Source: Luteimonas sp. J29 (GTDB taxonomy: Bacteria > Pseudomonadota > Gammaproteobacteria > Xanthomonadales > Xanthomonadaceae). Taken from it: a stretch of 64,000 nt of DNA. The notes under the pieces were generated by a model. The model was not told where the DNA came from. It searched no databases and saw nothing but the letters and a program-made list of their open reading frames with translations. The position numbers and the translations under genes were made by a program. The stretch is from positions 62,001 to 126,000 of the forward strand of contig NZ_AWZR01000005.1 of NCBI RefSeq assembly GCF_000472505.1. The letters are read 5' to 3'. This document shows positions 19,655 to 28,888 of this stretch, in pieces (within the stretch, counting starts at the first letter, position 1; each line of letters begins with the position of its first letter).

Positions 19655-20368
19655 TCAGCTGTCGCTGCCGAGCTGCGCCACGCGACGCGCCTGCAGGAAC
19701 CTGCTGGCCCAGTAGCCGTTGTCGAGCTGGGAGACGGTGACGTCGCGGCCGGTCCGCGGGGCGTGCAGGAAGCGGCCCTCGCCGATGTAGATGCCGACGT
19801 GGTCGACGCGCTTGCCGCGGCGGCCGAAGAACACCAGGTCGCCCGGGACCAGCGAGCCGCGGTCGACCTTGACGCCGTCGCGCGCCATGTCGCGCGAGAT
19901 GCGCGGCAGCTCGATGCCGAGCGCGGTGCGGAACACGTAGCCGACCAGGCCGCTGCAATCGAAGCCGGAATCGGGGCTGCTGCCGCCCCAGCGGTACGGC
20001 GTGCCGAGCAGGGCAAGGCCGCGCTTGAGCAGGGACTGGACGGCGCCCTGTTCCGCCTCTTCCCCCGTGGCGGCGTCGCCGGACGGCGCCGGCTGCGCGG
20101 CCCGGGCCCGGATCAGCTGGTCGACGTCGCTGGCGAACAGCATGTCGCGGTCGGCCGAGCGCAGCGGATCGGCGATCAGGTTGCGGGTGACGGAGGCGGA
20201 GGCCGGGGCGGCAGGGCCGTCGGCGGAGTCGGCGGCGAGGCCGGGACCGGCGAGGGCGGAAGCGGGAGCGAGGGCCGCGGCGGCGCAGAAGAGGGCGATT
20301 CGAAGGCCGGTTCCGGGGCGCCAGGGACGCAGGCGGGCCGGAACGGACGGTGCGGATTCGGTCGTCAC
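19655..20368 (-). CDS. NlpC/P60 family peptidoglycan endopeptidase
   Basis: The C-terminal half is an NlpC/P60 cysteine peptidase: GTPYRWGGSSPDSGFDCSGLVGYVF holds the catalytic Cys, RGKRVDHVGIYIGEGRFLHAP holds the catalytic His. It would cut peptide cross-links in murein. The N-terminus has a signal peptide (GLRIALFCAAAALAPASALA). Both possible starts are GTG: 20368 (used, 237 residues) and 20407 (250 residues). The shorter is preferred because the promoter seen at 20426-20455 would leave the longer form almost leaderless. A paralogue is encoded 200 bp upstream on the same strand. Confidence 0.85.
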   Translation of the reverse strand: MTTESAPSVPARLRPWRPGTGLRIALFCAAAALAPASALAGPGLAADSADGPAAPASASVTRNLIADPLRSADRDMLFASDVDQLIRARAAQPAPSGDAATGEEAEQGAVQSLLKRGLALLGTPYRWGGSSPDSGFDCSGLVGYVFRTALGIELPRISRDMARDGVKVDRGSLVPGDLVFFGRRGKRVDHVGIYIGEGRFLHAPRTGRDVTVSQLDNGYWASRFLQARRVAQLGSDS

Positions 20369-20425
20369 GCGGTCTTCACGGGTGCGGATCAGCGGCGAAG
20401 TGTGCACGAGTGAAGACGGCGTGAT

Positions 20426-20455
20426 GTTAAATCACGGTTACACAAACCTGTCCAA
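20426..20455 (-). promoter_or_regulatory. Sigma-70-like promoter for the NlpC/P60 gene
   Basis: On the minus strand TTGGAC (20450-20455) is a near-consensus -35 and TTTAAC (20426-20431) a -10, with 18 bp between. This is the clearest AT-rich patch in the 200-bp gap between the two NlpC/P60 genes. Confidence 0.5.
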
Positions 20456-20574
20456 GTGCGTGATTCCGCTCACAAACAGGCGCGGCCCGGAAGGCGTACG
20501 GCGCCGCGGGAGCGCGCAGGAAGCGGGGTTGCGGGCGTCCTGAACCGATCCCGGTGCGGCGACCGGTGCGGCAC

Positions 20575-21180
20575 TCAGTCCAGCACCCGTTTGGCTCCGG
20601 TGTAGTGCCGGCGCCAGTAGTCCGCGTCCAGGTGGTCCAAGCGCACGGTGCCGCCGGTGCTGGGGGCGTGCACGAACCGTCCCTCGCCGACGTAGATGCC
20701 GACGTGGGTGACCTGGGAACCGCTGCCGAAGAACACCAGGTCGGCCGCGGCCAGCTGGCGCGGCTCGATCTTCGGCCCCTGCCAGGCGGCGAGTTCGCGC
20801 GAGGTGCGCGGCAGGCGCAGGTCGAGCACGTCGCGGAAGACGTAGTTCACCAGCCCGCTGCAGTCGAACCCGCCCTCGGGCGTGTTGCCGCCGTAGCGGT
20901 AGGGCGTGCCGACCAGGCTGATGGCGCGCATCAGCACCGCATTGGCCGCGGCCGGGTTGCGCGGGGCCACCACCGGCCAGTCGCGCTGCGGCGTGGTGGC
21001 GGTGCGCGCGGGGGCGGGACGGACCTGGTCCCGGGCGCAGCCGGCCAGCAGGGCCGCGAGGGCCAGCAGCGCGACCTGCGCGGCCCTGCGCGGGCCGCGG
21101 GTTGGCGTTGCTGCGGCGGAGACCGGATAATGCGCGGCTCCGTCGTCCGTGGCGGGGGTGCGGGCGCGGTTCTCTGCCAT
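20575..21180 (-). CDS. NlpC/P60 family lipoprotein
   Basis: The product has 201 residues. A lipobox (LALAALLAGCARD) follows a rather long polar N-terminus, so a later start cannot be excluded, though no other good start codon is visible. The catalytic domain has GTPYRYGGNTPEGGFDCSGLVNYVF (Cys) and SQVTHVGIYVGEGRFVHAP (His). It is a paralogue of the 19.7-kb gene, with the same motif order. It is divergent from the SlyD-like gene. Confidence 0.88.
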   Translation of the reverse strand: MAENRARTPATDDGAAHYPVSAAATPTRGPRRAAQVALLALAALLAGCARDQVRPAPARTATTPQRDWPVVAPRNPAAANAVLMRAISLVGTPYRYGGNTPEGGFDCSGLVNYVFRDVLDLRLPRTSRELAAWQGPKIEPRQLAAADLVFFGSGSQVTHVGIYVGEGRFVHAPSTGGTVRLDHLDADYWRRHYTGAKRVLD

Positions 21181-21249
21181 GCGCGGCATCCTGCACGGAC
21201 CCTCCCGTCCAGACAAGCCGCGGCCCGCGCCGCGCCAGCGAGCCGCCCC

Positions 21250-21732
21250 ATGAAGATCGAGAAAGACCGCGTCGTCCGTTTCCACTACACCGTCTCCGAA
21301 GCCGGCCAGGAGCCGCTGGAGTCGTCGAAGGAGTCCGGGCAGCCGGTGGCGATCCTGGTCGGCCACGGCAACATCATCCCGGGCCTGGAAAAGGCGCTGG
21401 ACGGGCGCGAGGCCGGCGAGAGCTTCGCCGTCGACGTGCCGGCCGCCGAGGCCTACGGCGAGCGCCGCGAGGGCCTGGTCCAGCGCGTGCCCAAGAAGCA
21501 CTTCGGCCCGCAGAAGCTCGCGCCGGGCCAGCAGGTGGTGCTCAACACCAACTTCGGCCCGCGCGCGGTGACCGTGCAGAAGGTGGGCCTGAGCGTGGTC
21601 GACGTGGACCTCAACCATCCGATGGCCGGCAAGGACCTGCACTTCGACATCGAGATCGTCGAGGTGCGCGAGGCCAGCGCGGAGGAGATCGAGCACGGCC
21701 ACGTCCACGGCGACGGCGGCCACCAGCACTGA
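21250..21732 (+). CDS. SlyD-like FKBP-type peptidyl-prolyl isomerase
   Basis: The product has 160 residues. The FKBP core (KDRVVRFHYTVSEAG, ILVGHGNIIPGLEKALDGREAGE) is interrupted by an insert-in-flap domain (YGERREGLVQRVPKKHFG...), as in SlyD. The C-terminus is His-rich (EHGHVHGDGGHQH), a short version of the SlyD metal-binding tail. Cytosolic chaperone/isomerase, possibly a nickel or other metal sink. Confidence 0.9.
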   Translation: MKIEKDRVVRFHYTVSEAGQEPLESSKESGQPVAILVGHGNIIPGLEKALDGREAGESFAVDVPAAEAYGERREGLVQRVPKKHFGPQKLAPGQQVVLNTNFGPRAVTVQKVGLSVVDVDLNHPMAGKDLHFDIEIVEVREASAEEIEHGHVHGDGGHQH

Positions 21733-21807
21733 TCCCGACGGCCGCGCGCGACACGGCCGGGCCGCGGCGCGATGTGATGTAATCCCCCGGGCACCACGGG
21801 GGGAACC

Positions 21808-23772
21808 ATGTCGCGCCTGCTGCTGGCCGCATTCGCGGCCGTGCTGATGCTGTGTCCACCGCCCGCGCCCGCGCAGGCGCAGGCGCCGCCGCCACCGCCA
21901 GGCATCGAAGCCGGGGACGCGCAGGCGCCCGTGCCGCGCGCGATCGACGCCGCCGACCTGTCGGCCTATGTCGACGGGCTGGTCGAGTCGGCGATGCGGC
22001 GCGACGGCATCGCCGGGGTCACGGTGGCGGTGGTGGATCGCGAGGGCCCGCTGCTGCTGCGCGGCTACGGCATCGCGGCGCAGGCGCCGCAGCGTGCGGT
22101 GGATCCGGCCGGCACGCTGTTCCGGATCGGTTCGGTGTCCAAGACCTTCACCAGCCTGCTGGCGCTGGAGCTGGTCGACGAAGGCCGCCTCGACCTCGAC
22201 GCCCCGGCCAACGACTACCTGCCCGAGGCATTGCGGCTGCCCGACGACGGCCTGCCGCCGGTGCTGGTGCGGCACCTGTTCACGCATACCGCCGGGTTCG
22301 AGGATTCGGCGCTGGGCCACCTGTTCGTCGACCGCGCCGACGCGGTGCCGTCGCTGGAGGACTACCTCGCGCGGCACCGCCCGCGCCGGGTGCGCGCGCC
22401 CGGCAAGGTCGCGGTGTACTCGAACTATTCGCTCGGGCTGCTGGGCGCGATCGTCGCCAGGGCCCGGGGCGCGGCCTTCGAGGAGCTGGCCGAGCGACGG
22501 CTGTTCGCGCCGCTGGGCATGCGCCTGACCACGTTCCGCGAGCCGCTCGCCACGGGCGACGCCAGGCGCGCGGGCGCGGCGCTCGAGGGACGCTGGTCGC
22601 AGGGCTACCTCCGCCAGGGCGGCGGCTTCGCGCCGCAGCATTTCGAATACATCGCCCACGTCGCGCCCGCCGGCAGCGCCTCGTCCACCGCGGACGACAT
22701 GGGCCGCTACCTGCGCATGCTGCTGCGCGGAGGCGAACTGGACGGCGCCCGCGTGCTGGCGCCGTCGGCGCACGCGCGCCTGTTCGGGCCCTCGCTGTTC
22801 CGCAACGCGCCCCAGACCGGCGGCTTCAGCTACGGCTTCTTCGACTGGAACCTCGGCGCGACGCGGGTGCTCGCCCATGGCGGCTCCACCGGCTGGTTCC
22901 ATTCGATGCTGATGCTGGCGCCGGAGGAGGGCGTCGGGATCTTCGTCTCGACCAATACCGACACCGGCCGCGGCCTGGCCACGCAGCTGCCGGCGCGGGT
23001 GCTCGAGCGCTACTTCGAGCGCGCACGGGCGCCGGCCGCCCGTGCGGCGGCCGTGGACACCGCCCGCTTCGCCGGCAGCTACACGGGCATGCGGCGCAAC
23101 TACACCTCCGCCGAGAAGGTGTTCACGGGCACGACGATCGACGTCGAGGCCGCGGGCGACGGCGTGCTCGTCGCCAGCGGCGGTGGCCAGGCGCGGCGGT
23201 TGCTCGCCGAGGGCGGACTGGTGTTCCGCGAAGCCGAGGGCGCGGGGCGGGTCGTGTTCCGCGAGGATGGCCAGGGCCGGATCATCGGCTTCCACGATTC
23301 GGCCGGGCACGATTCGTTCGAGCGCACCCGGCCCTGGCGCGGCAAGCCCGCGCTCGTGCTGGCGCTCGCGCTCGCGGGGGCGGTCTCGCTGCTGGTGCTG
23401 GCCGGCGGCTGGCTGCGCCGCGACCGGCGCGACAAGGCCGGGCCACCCGCGCGGCGCGCCGCGTTCTGGATGTACGTCTCGGCCCTGGCGTGGCTGGGCT
23501 TCTGCGCCGGGCTGCTCTGGTACGCGAAGTGCGCGACGGGCGATCCGGAACTGGTGTTCTACCGCTATCCGGGCGCGTTGCTGACCGTGCTGCTGTGGAG
23601 CGTGCCGCTGCTGTACCTGCTGGTCCTGGTGGACGCCTGGCACCTGGGCGCGGCCTGGCGCGCGCGCGGCTGGGGCCCGGGTCGCCGGCTGCGACACGTG
23701 CTGGCGGTGCTGGTATGGGTCGCGGCGGCGGTGGCACTGTGGGACTGGAACCTGGTCGGCTGGAAGCTGTGA
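21808..23772 (+). CDS. Serine beta-lactamase-fold hydrolase with C-terminal membrane segments
   Basis: The product has 654 residues. A signal peptide (LLLAAFAAVLMLCPPPAPAQA) is followed by a class C/AmpH-like domain with the SVSK nucleophile motif (Ser109, Lys112) and YSN (204-206). The C-terminal 160 residues contain three or four membrane helices (LVLALALAGAVSLLVLAGG, FWMYVSALAWLGFCAGLLWY, LLTVLLWSVPLLYLLVLV, VLAVLVWVAAAVAL). The family includes D-aminopeptidases and esterases; the substrate here is unknown. TGTAAT at about 21776 may be the -10. The stop overlaps the GTG of the DUF418 gene. Confidence 0.85.
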   Translation: MSRLLLAAFAAVLMLCPPPAPAQAQAPPPPPGIEAGDAQAPVPRAIDAADLSAYVDGLVESAMRRDGIAGVTVAVVDREGPLLLRGYGIAAQAPQRAVDPAGTLFRIGSVSKTFTSLLALELVDEGRLDLDAPANDYLPEALRLPDDGLPPVLVRHLFTHTAGFEDSALGHLFVDRADAVPSLEDYLARHRPRRVRAPGKVAVYSNYSLGLLGAIVARARGAAFEELAERRLFAPLGMRLTTFREPLATGDARRAGAALEGRWSQGYLRQGGGFAPQHFEYIAHVAPAGSASSTADDMGRYLRMLLRGGELDGARVLAPSAHARLFGPSLFRNAPQTGGFSYGFFDWNLGATRVLAHGGSTGWFHSMLMLAPEEGVGIFVSTNTDTGRGLATQLPARVLERYFERARAPAARAAAVDTARFAGSYTGMRRNYTSAEKVFTGTTIDVEAAGDGVLVASGGGQARRLLAEGGLVFREAEGAGRVVFREDGQGRIIGFHDSAGHDSFERTRPWRGKPALVLALALAGAVSLLVLAGGWLRRDRRDKAGPPARRAAFWMYVSALAWLGFCAGLLWYAKCATGDPELVFYRYPGALLTVLLWSVPLLYLLVLVDAWHLGAAWRARGWGPGRRLRHVLAVLVWVAAAVALWDWNLVGWKL

Positions 23773-25019
23773 CCGCGGCGTCGCCGGTCCCCCCGCCGCT
23801 GCCGGCTCCCGCGCCCGTGGACGCGGACCGTCGCCTGCAGGCGCTCGACGCCCTGCGCGGCTTCGCGCTGCTGGGCATCTTCCTGATGAACATCGAGTGG
23901 TTCACGCGCCCGCCGCAGCACATGGGCAGCGGCATCGACCCGGCCGCGACCGGCCCCGACCACGTCGCCGCGATGGCCGTGTACGTGCTCGTGCAGGGCA
24001 AGTTCTGGGTGCTGTTCTCGCTGCTGTTCGGGATGGGGTTCGCGCTGATGTCCGGGCGCGCGGTGTCCGGACCCGCGTTCCGGCGGGTGTACCTGCGCCG
24101 CTGCCTGGCCCTGCTGGGATTCGGGCTGGCGCACGGGCTGCTGCTGTGGAGCGGCGACATCCTCCACGCCTACGCGCTGGGAGGCCTGCTGCTGCTGGCG
24201 CTGGACGGGATCCCGCGCCGCGCATGGCCGTGGCTGGGCGCGGGCCTCTACATCATGGTGGCGGGGATGCTCGTCCTGTACGGGCTGGTCCTGGGCCTGC
24301 TTCCGCTCGAAGCGCAGCAGGCATTCGCACGGATGGCCGCGGACACCGACCGGGCCGCGGCGGCCGCGGCGGCGGCGTTGGGCGGCGGCAGCTGGCCCGC
24401 GGCCGTGGCCGGCAATGCGCACGCCTTCGCCACCATCACCTTGCCGGGACTCGTCGTGCTCCTGCCCATGGTGCTGGGCGTGTTCATGCTCGGGGCGTGG
24501 CTGTACGGCACCGGGCGGTTCGCCGACGTGGCGGCGCACTGCGGCTGGTTCGCGCGGCTGGCCGCCTGGACCCTGCCCACGGGCGCGGCGCTGACCGCCG
24601 CCTCGCTGGCGGTGGGCACGCACTTCGACGGCATGCGCGAGGCCGGTCCCATGACCCTGGCTTCGGCGCTGCTGATGCTGGCCAGCCTGCCGCTGGCGCT
24701 GGGCTACCTGGCGCTGTTCGCGCTGGCGCTGGGCACGCGCGCGCTGGCGCGGCCGCTGCTGTGGCTGGCGCCGGCCGGACGCATGGCGCTGACCCACTAC
24801 CTGCTGCAGTCGCTGGTGGCCGCGCTGCTGTTCCATGGCTGGGGATTCGGGCTGTGGGGCCAGGTCGGGCGCGCGGGTCAGGTGGCGATCGTGGTCGCGG
24901 TGTTCGCGCTGCAGGTGCTGGCCAGCCACTGGTGGCTGGCGCGTTACCGCTTCGGACCGATGGAATGGCTGTGGCGGCGCATCAGCTACGGCGCGCCGCC
25001 GCCGATGCGACGCGCCTGA
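23769..25019 (+). CDS. DUF418 family membrane protein
   Basis: The product has 416 residues. The GTG start overlaps the preceding stop (GTGA). About ten helices are predicted; the N-terminal RLQALDALRGFALLGIFLMNI and the C-terminal LAPAGRMALTHYLLQSLVAALLF ... LARYRFGPMEWLWRRISYG are diagnostic for DUF418 (YeiB-like). The family is related to acyltransferase-type membrane proteins but has no proven activity. Translational coupling to the hydrolase suggests that they work together. Confidence 0.85.
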   Translation: MTAASPVPPPLPAPAPVDADRRLQALDALRGFALLGIFLMNIEWFTRPPQHMGSGIDPAATGPDHVAAMAVYVLVQGKFWVLFSLLFGMGFALMSGRAVSGPAFRRVYLRRCLALLGFGLAHGLLLWSGDILHAYALGGLLLLALDGIPRRAWPWLGAGLYIMVAGMLVLYGLVLGLLPLEAQQAFARMAADTDRAAAAAAAALGGGSWPAAVAGNAHAFATITLPGLVVLLPMVLGVFMLGAWLYGTGRFADVAAHCGWFARLAAWTLPTGAALTAASLAVGTHFDGMREAGPMTLASALLMLASLPLALGYLALFALALGTRALARPLLWLAPAGRMALTHYLLQSLVAALLFHGWGFGLWGQVGRAGQVAIVVAVFALQVLASHWWLARYRFGPMEWLWRRISYGAPPPMRRA

Positions 25020-25060
25020 AACCAAACGGGGCGCGTCGCGCGCGCCGTTACACTTCAGGG

Positions 25061-26317
25061 ATGGTGGAACGCACTGACATCCTGGTGGTCGGCGCGGGCG
25101 TCTCCGGGCTGGCGAGCGCATTGTGCCTGCTCGGGCGCGGTCGCAGCGTGCGGGTGCTCGATGCCGGCCGCGTTGGCGGCGGCAGCTCGCACGGCAACTG
25201 CGGCACCCTGACGCCCAGCCATGCCGGGCCGCTGCATGCGCCCGGCATGGTGGCCCAGGCGCTGCGCTGGATGTTCACGCCCGATGCGCCGTTCTACGTG
25301 CGCCCGCGCCTGGATCCCGCGCTCTGGGGCTGGATGCTGCGCTTCGCCGCGCGCTGCAACCCGCGCGACTGGGACGCGTCGGCGAGGGCGCGCGCGGCGA
25401 TCCTCAATGCTTCGCGCGCGGCGTTCCCGGAGTGGATCGCGCGCTACCGGCTGGACTGCCAGTACTCCGAACCCGGCGCCGACTGCGTGTTCCGCGATCC
25501 GGCGCAGCTCGACGCCTACGTGCGCCACCTGCCTGCACTGGCGGCGCTGGGCATCGAGTCGCGGGTGATCGACGGGCGCGAGTACCTCGCCGCGGATCCG
25601 GCGCTGCGCGAGGGCCTGGCGGGCGCGGTGCACTTCCCCGGCGACGCGCAGCTGCGACCGGACCGATACGTGGTCGAGCTGGCGCGCGCGGTCACCGGGG
25701 CCGGCGGCGTGATCGAGACCGGTTGCGAGGTAACCGCGGCCGAGACGCGCGACGACGGCATGCGCGTGTCCACGTCGCTCGGCGAACGCCATGCGCGCGA
25801 CATCGTGCTCGCTACCGGCGCCTGGTCGCCGCTGCTGGGGCGTTCGCTCGGACTGCGCTGGCTGCGGCGTGCGATGCAGCCGGGCAAGGGCTACTCGATC
25901 ACCTACGCGCGGCCGTCGCTGGTGCCGCGGAGGCCGCTGACCCTGTTCGAACGCCGGGTGTGCGTGACGGTCTGGGAGGACGGCTACCGGCTCGGCAGCA
26001 CGATGGAGTTCTCCGGCCACGACGCCACGCTCAACCGCCGCCGCCTCGATGCGCTCGAGCGCGGCGCGGCCGAATACCTGCGCGAGCCGGTCGGGCCGGC
26101 GAAGCGCGAGGAGTGGTACGGCTGGCGGCCGCTGTCCTGGGACGACCTGCCCATCATCGGCCGTGCACCCGGGCACCGGCACCTTTGGCTGGCGACGGGA
26201 CATGGCATGCTCGGCGTGAGCATGAGCACGGCCACCGGCCGGCTGCTGGCCGAGCTGGTGACCGGGGAGACGCCGCACCTGGACCCCGTCCCGTACTCGC
26301 CGGAGCGATTCGCATGA
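25061..26317 (+). CDS. FAD-dependent D-amino-acid dehydrogenase-like oxidoreductase
   Basis: The product has 418 residues. The FAD dinucleotide-binding motif VVGAGVSGLASALCLLGRG is at residues 8-26, and the DadA-type text GSSHGNCGTLTPSHAGPLHAPG follows. The C-terminal block WYGWRPLSWDDLPIIGRAPGHRHLWLATGHGMLGVSMS is typical of DAO-family enzymes. It would deaminate a D-amino acid (or D-hydroxyproline) and pass electrons to the respiratory chain. A TACACT box ends 7 bp before the ATG, hinting at a very short leader. The stop overlaps the next start. Confidence 0.85.
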   Translation: MVERTDILVVGAGVSGLASALCLLGRGRSVRVLDAGRVGGGSSHGNCGTLTPSHAGPLHAPGMVAQALRWMFTPDAPFYVRPRLDPALWGWMLRFAARCNPRDWDASARARAAILNASRAAFPEWIARYRLDCQYSEPGADCVFRDPAQLDAYVRHLPALAALGIESRVIDGREYLAADPALREGLAGAVHFPGDAQLRPDRYVVELARAVTGAGGVIETGCEVTAAETRDDGMRVSTSLGERHARDIVLATGAWSPLLGRSLGLRWLRRAMQPGKGYSITYARPSLVPRRPLTLFERRVCVTVWEDGYRLGSTMEFSGHDATLNRRRLDALERGAAEYLREPVGPAKREEWYGWRPLSWDDLPIIGRAPGHRHLWLATGHGMLGVSMSTATGRLLAELVTGETPHLDPVPYSPERFA

Positions 26318-27678
26318 GCCAGCCCGCGTTCGATTTCGACCTCGTGGTGCTCGGCGGCGGCAGTGGTGGCCTGGCCGGCGCGTTCCGGGCGGCGTCGCAC
26401 GGCGCGCGCGTGGCCCTGCTCGAGCCGGGCGAACTCGGCGGCACCTGCGTCAACGTCGGCTGCGTGCCGAAGAAGGCGATGTGGCTGGCGGCCAGCCTCG
26501 CCGGCGACCTGGCCGTGGCCGCGCAGCTGGGCTTCGACCTGCCGCAGACGCCGACCCTCGACTGGCCGACCCTGGTCGCCGCGCGCCAGCGCTACATCCA
26601 CGGCATCCACGCCAGCTACCGCCGGCGCCTGGACGAGGCGGGGATCGTGCTGGTGCCCTCGCGCGGCCGCCTGGTCGACGCGCATACCGTGGAATGCGAC
26701 AACGGCAACCGCCTGCGCGGGCGCCACCTGCTGCTCGCCACCGGGTCGCGGCCGCGGCGGCCGGATGTCCCGGGCGCGGAACTGGCCGGCGTCTCCGACG
26801 ACTTCTTCGCCTTCCACGCGCCGCCGGGCCGCGTGGCGCTGGTCGGCGGCGGCTACATCGCGGTCGAGCTGGCCGGGGTGCTGCAGGCGCTGGGATGTCG
26901 GGTCGACATCCTGGCGCGCGGCGAACGGCTGTTGTCGCACTCCGACGCGGAACTGGTGGAGCGGCTGCAGGAGGACTACCGCCAGCAGGGCATCGGCCTG
27001 CACCTGGGCCGGGAGCTGGCGGCGATCGAGGGCGGGCCGGGGGCGCTGTGCATCCGCGACCGCAATGGCGGGACGATCGACGGCTGCGCGCACGTGATCC
27101 TCGCCATCGGGCGGCAGGCGAACACGGCCGGCATCGGCCTGGAGGCGGCCGGGGTGGAACTCGATGGCGACGGCAACGTCGTGGTCGACGCCTTCCAGCG
27201 CAGCAGCGTGCCGCACATCGCTGCCGTGGGCGATGTCACCGGCCGCGCGATGCTCACCCCGGTGGCGATCTCCGCGGCGCGTCGTGCGATGGACCGCGTT
27301 TTCGGCGGTCGCGACGATGCGCGGCTGGACTACGACGACGTGCCGACCGTGGTGTTCTCGCATCCGCCGCTGGCCGCGGTCGGCCTGACCGAGGCCCAGG
27401 CCCGCGAGCGCCACGGCGACGCCGCGGTGCACGTGTATCGCAGCCTGTTCCGGCCGATGCGCCAGGCCCTGGTCGACCGGCCGCGCCACAGCCTGTTCAA
27501 GCTGGTGTGCGTGGGCGACGAACGCCGCGTGGCGGGCATCCACCTGCTGGGCGAGGGGGCGGACGAGATCCTGCAGGGCTTCGCGGTGGCGCTGAAGCGG
27601 GGCATCACCCTGGACGACCTCCACGACACGGTCGCGATCCATCCGACCAGCGCCGAGGAAGTGGTGCTGATGCGCTGA
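26314..27678 (+). CDS. gor: Glutathione-disulfide reductase-type flavoprotein
   Basis: The product has 454 residues. The order is FAD motif (LVVLGGGSGGLAGAFRAA), the redox-active disulfide GGTCVNVGCVPKKAMW (Cys pair about residues 44 and 49), the NAD(P) motif VALVGGGYIAVELAG, the second FAD motif IAAVGDVTG and the C-terminal HPTSAEEVVLM with the catalytic His-Glu. This matches glutathione reductase: NADPH + GSSG gives 2 GSH. Its ATG overlaps the stop of the D-amino-acid dehydrogenase-like gene. Confidence 0.88.
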   Translation: MSQPAFDFDLVVLGGGSGGLAGAFRAASHGARVALLEPGELGGTCVNVGCVPKKAMWLAASLAGDLAVAAQLGFDLPQTPTLDWPTLVAARQRYIHGIHASYRRRLDEAGIVLVPSRGRLVDAHTVECDNGNRLRGRHLLLATGSRPRRPDVPGAELAGVSDDFFAFHAPPGRVALVGGGYIAVELAGVLQALGCRVDILARGERLLSHSDAELVERLQEDYRQQGIGLHLGRELAAIEGGPGALCIRDRNGGTIDGCAHVILAIGRQANTAGIGLEAAGVELDGDGNVVVDAFQRSSVPHIAAVGDVTGRAMLTPVAISAARRAMDRVFGGRDDARLDYDDVPTVVFSHPPLAAVGLTEAQARERHGDAAVHVYRSLFRPMRQALVDRPRHSLFKLVCVGDERRVAGIHLLGEGADEILQGFAVALKRGITLDDLHDTVAIHPTSAEEVVLMR

Positions 27679-27749
27679 GCGCTGCGGCGGGGCGCGCGCC
27701 ATCACGCAATGCGCGACGGCGCGCATCGCCTCCGTGCGCAGGCAGGGAC

Positions 27750-28733
27750 TCAGGGCTTGCGCGGCACGGACACGCCCTCGCGGGTGTGCTCGATCGGGAC
27801 GATGCCGCCGTCGGCGTCGTAATGGAGGTGCTCGACTGCCACCGCGCGGCGACCGAGTCCGCCGGCATGGTCGCCGACCGTCAGCACGCCGTTGTGGTAG
27901 AAGAAGTACCACTGGCCCTTGAACTCCACGATCCCCGGGTGGATCGTGAAGCTGTTCTCCGCCGGGCCGCTGATCTCGCCGCGATACGTCCACGGCCCGG
28001 TGATGGACGGGGCGGTGGCGTAGGAGACAAGTTCGTCCTCCGAGACCGACTTGTCCATCGAGGCGTAGGTCAGGTAATACGTGTCGCCGCGCTTGTGCAC
28101 CCACGGTCCTTCGACGTACTTGGGCAGTTCGGCCTGCAGGATCGGGCCGTCGAGTTCGATCATGCTGGGCTTCAGGCGCGCGTAGTAGAAGTTGGCGTTG
28201 CCCCACATCAGCCAGGCGGTGCCGTCGTCGTCGATGAAGACGGTCGGGTCGATGTCGTCCCAGGTGTGCGGCCCCTGCGGCGTCATGTCGTTGCTGACCA
28301 GGGCGGTGCCGCGCGCATCGACGAATGGCCCGGTCGGGCTGTCGGACACCGCCACGCCGATCGCCTTGCCGGGCCGGGTCCGGTCGTGCTCGACCGTGGC
28401 GTAGAAGTAGAACTTGCCGTCCCTTTCGATCGCCTGCGAGGCCCAGGCGTCGCGGCTGGCCCACTTGAAGGCGGTCGGCTTCATGACCGGGCCATGGTCG
28501 GTCCAGGTCGCCATGTCCGTGGTCGAGTACACCCGCCACTCGACGATGTTGAACATCTCCTCGCCGCGGGCCATGTCGTGGCCGACGTAGAGGTAGAGCG
28601 TATCGCCGACGACCAGCGGCGCCGGGTCGGCGGTGTGCCGGTCGGCGAACAGCGGATTGGTGGCGGCGCGCGCCACCGGCATCGCGGTGGCGCAGGCGGC
28701 GATGAGGCAGGCCATCGGAAGCAGGCGTTTCAT
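27750..28733 (-). CDS. GH43 glycosidase, secreted
   Basis: The product has 327 residues. A signal peptide (RLLPMACLIAACATAMPVARA) gives periplasmic or extracellular location. The five-bladed propeller signatures are TADPAPLVVGDTLYLYVG (catalytic base Asp36), DIDPTVFIDDDGTAWLMWG (second Asp) and YVEGPWVHKRGDTYYLTYA (acid Glu). This type removes L-arabinofuranosyl or xylosyl groups from plant polymers. It is the left edge of the arabinose locus. Confidence 0.88.
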   Translation of the reverse strand: MKRLLPMACLIAACATAMPVARAATNPLFADRHTADPAPLVVGDTLYLYVGHDMARGEEMFNIVEWRVYSTTDMATWTDHGPVMKPTAFKWASRDAWASQAIERDGKFYFYATVEHDRTRPGKAIGVAVSDSPTGPFVDARGTALVSNDMTPQGPHTWDDIDPTVFIDDDGTAWLMWGNANFYYARLKPSMIELDGPILQAELPKYVEGPWVHKRGDTYYLTYASMDKSVSEDELVSYATAPSITGPWTYRGEISGPAENSFTIHPGIVEFKGQWYFFYHNGVLTVGDHAGGLGRRAVAVEHLHYDADGGIVPIEHTREGVSVPRKP

Positions 28734-28875
28734 CGGCGGATCCTTTGCGGTGCGCATCCGGGCACGGGATGCGGGGAAGGGGACGGCAGGGGGAAGGCAT
28801 GCGCGGCGCGGGGATGGCGACGGCCGCGGACGGAAGTGGCGGGCGGGACACGGGCCGGGTGCGGTCGCGGGACCG

Positions 28876-28881
28876 TACAAT
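28876..28881 (+). promoter_or_regulatory. -10 box (TACAAT) close to the N-formylglutamate amidohydrolase start
   Basis: TACAAT ends 7 bp before the ATG at 28889. If used, transcription would begin at or beside the start codon, giving a leaderless mRNA. There is also no ribosome-binding site in front of this ATG. No convincing -35 is visible. Confidence 0.35.
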
Positions 28882-28888
28882 CCCGGCC

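Noticed and set aside
20575-23697. Minus-strand frame of over 1000 codons across the NlpC/P60 and beta-lactamase-fold genes
   Set aside because: Only the last 201 codons (the NlpC/P60 lipoprotein) look like a protein; the rest is the shadow of plus-strand genes.
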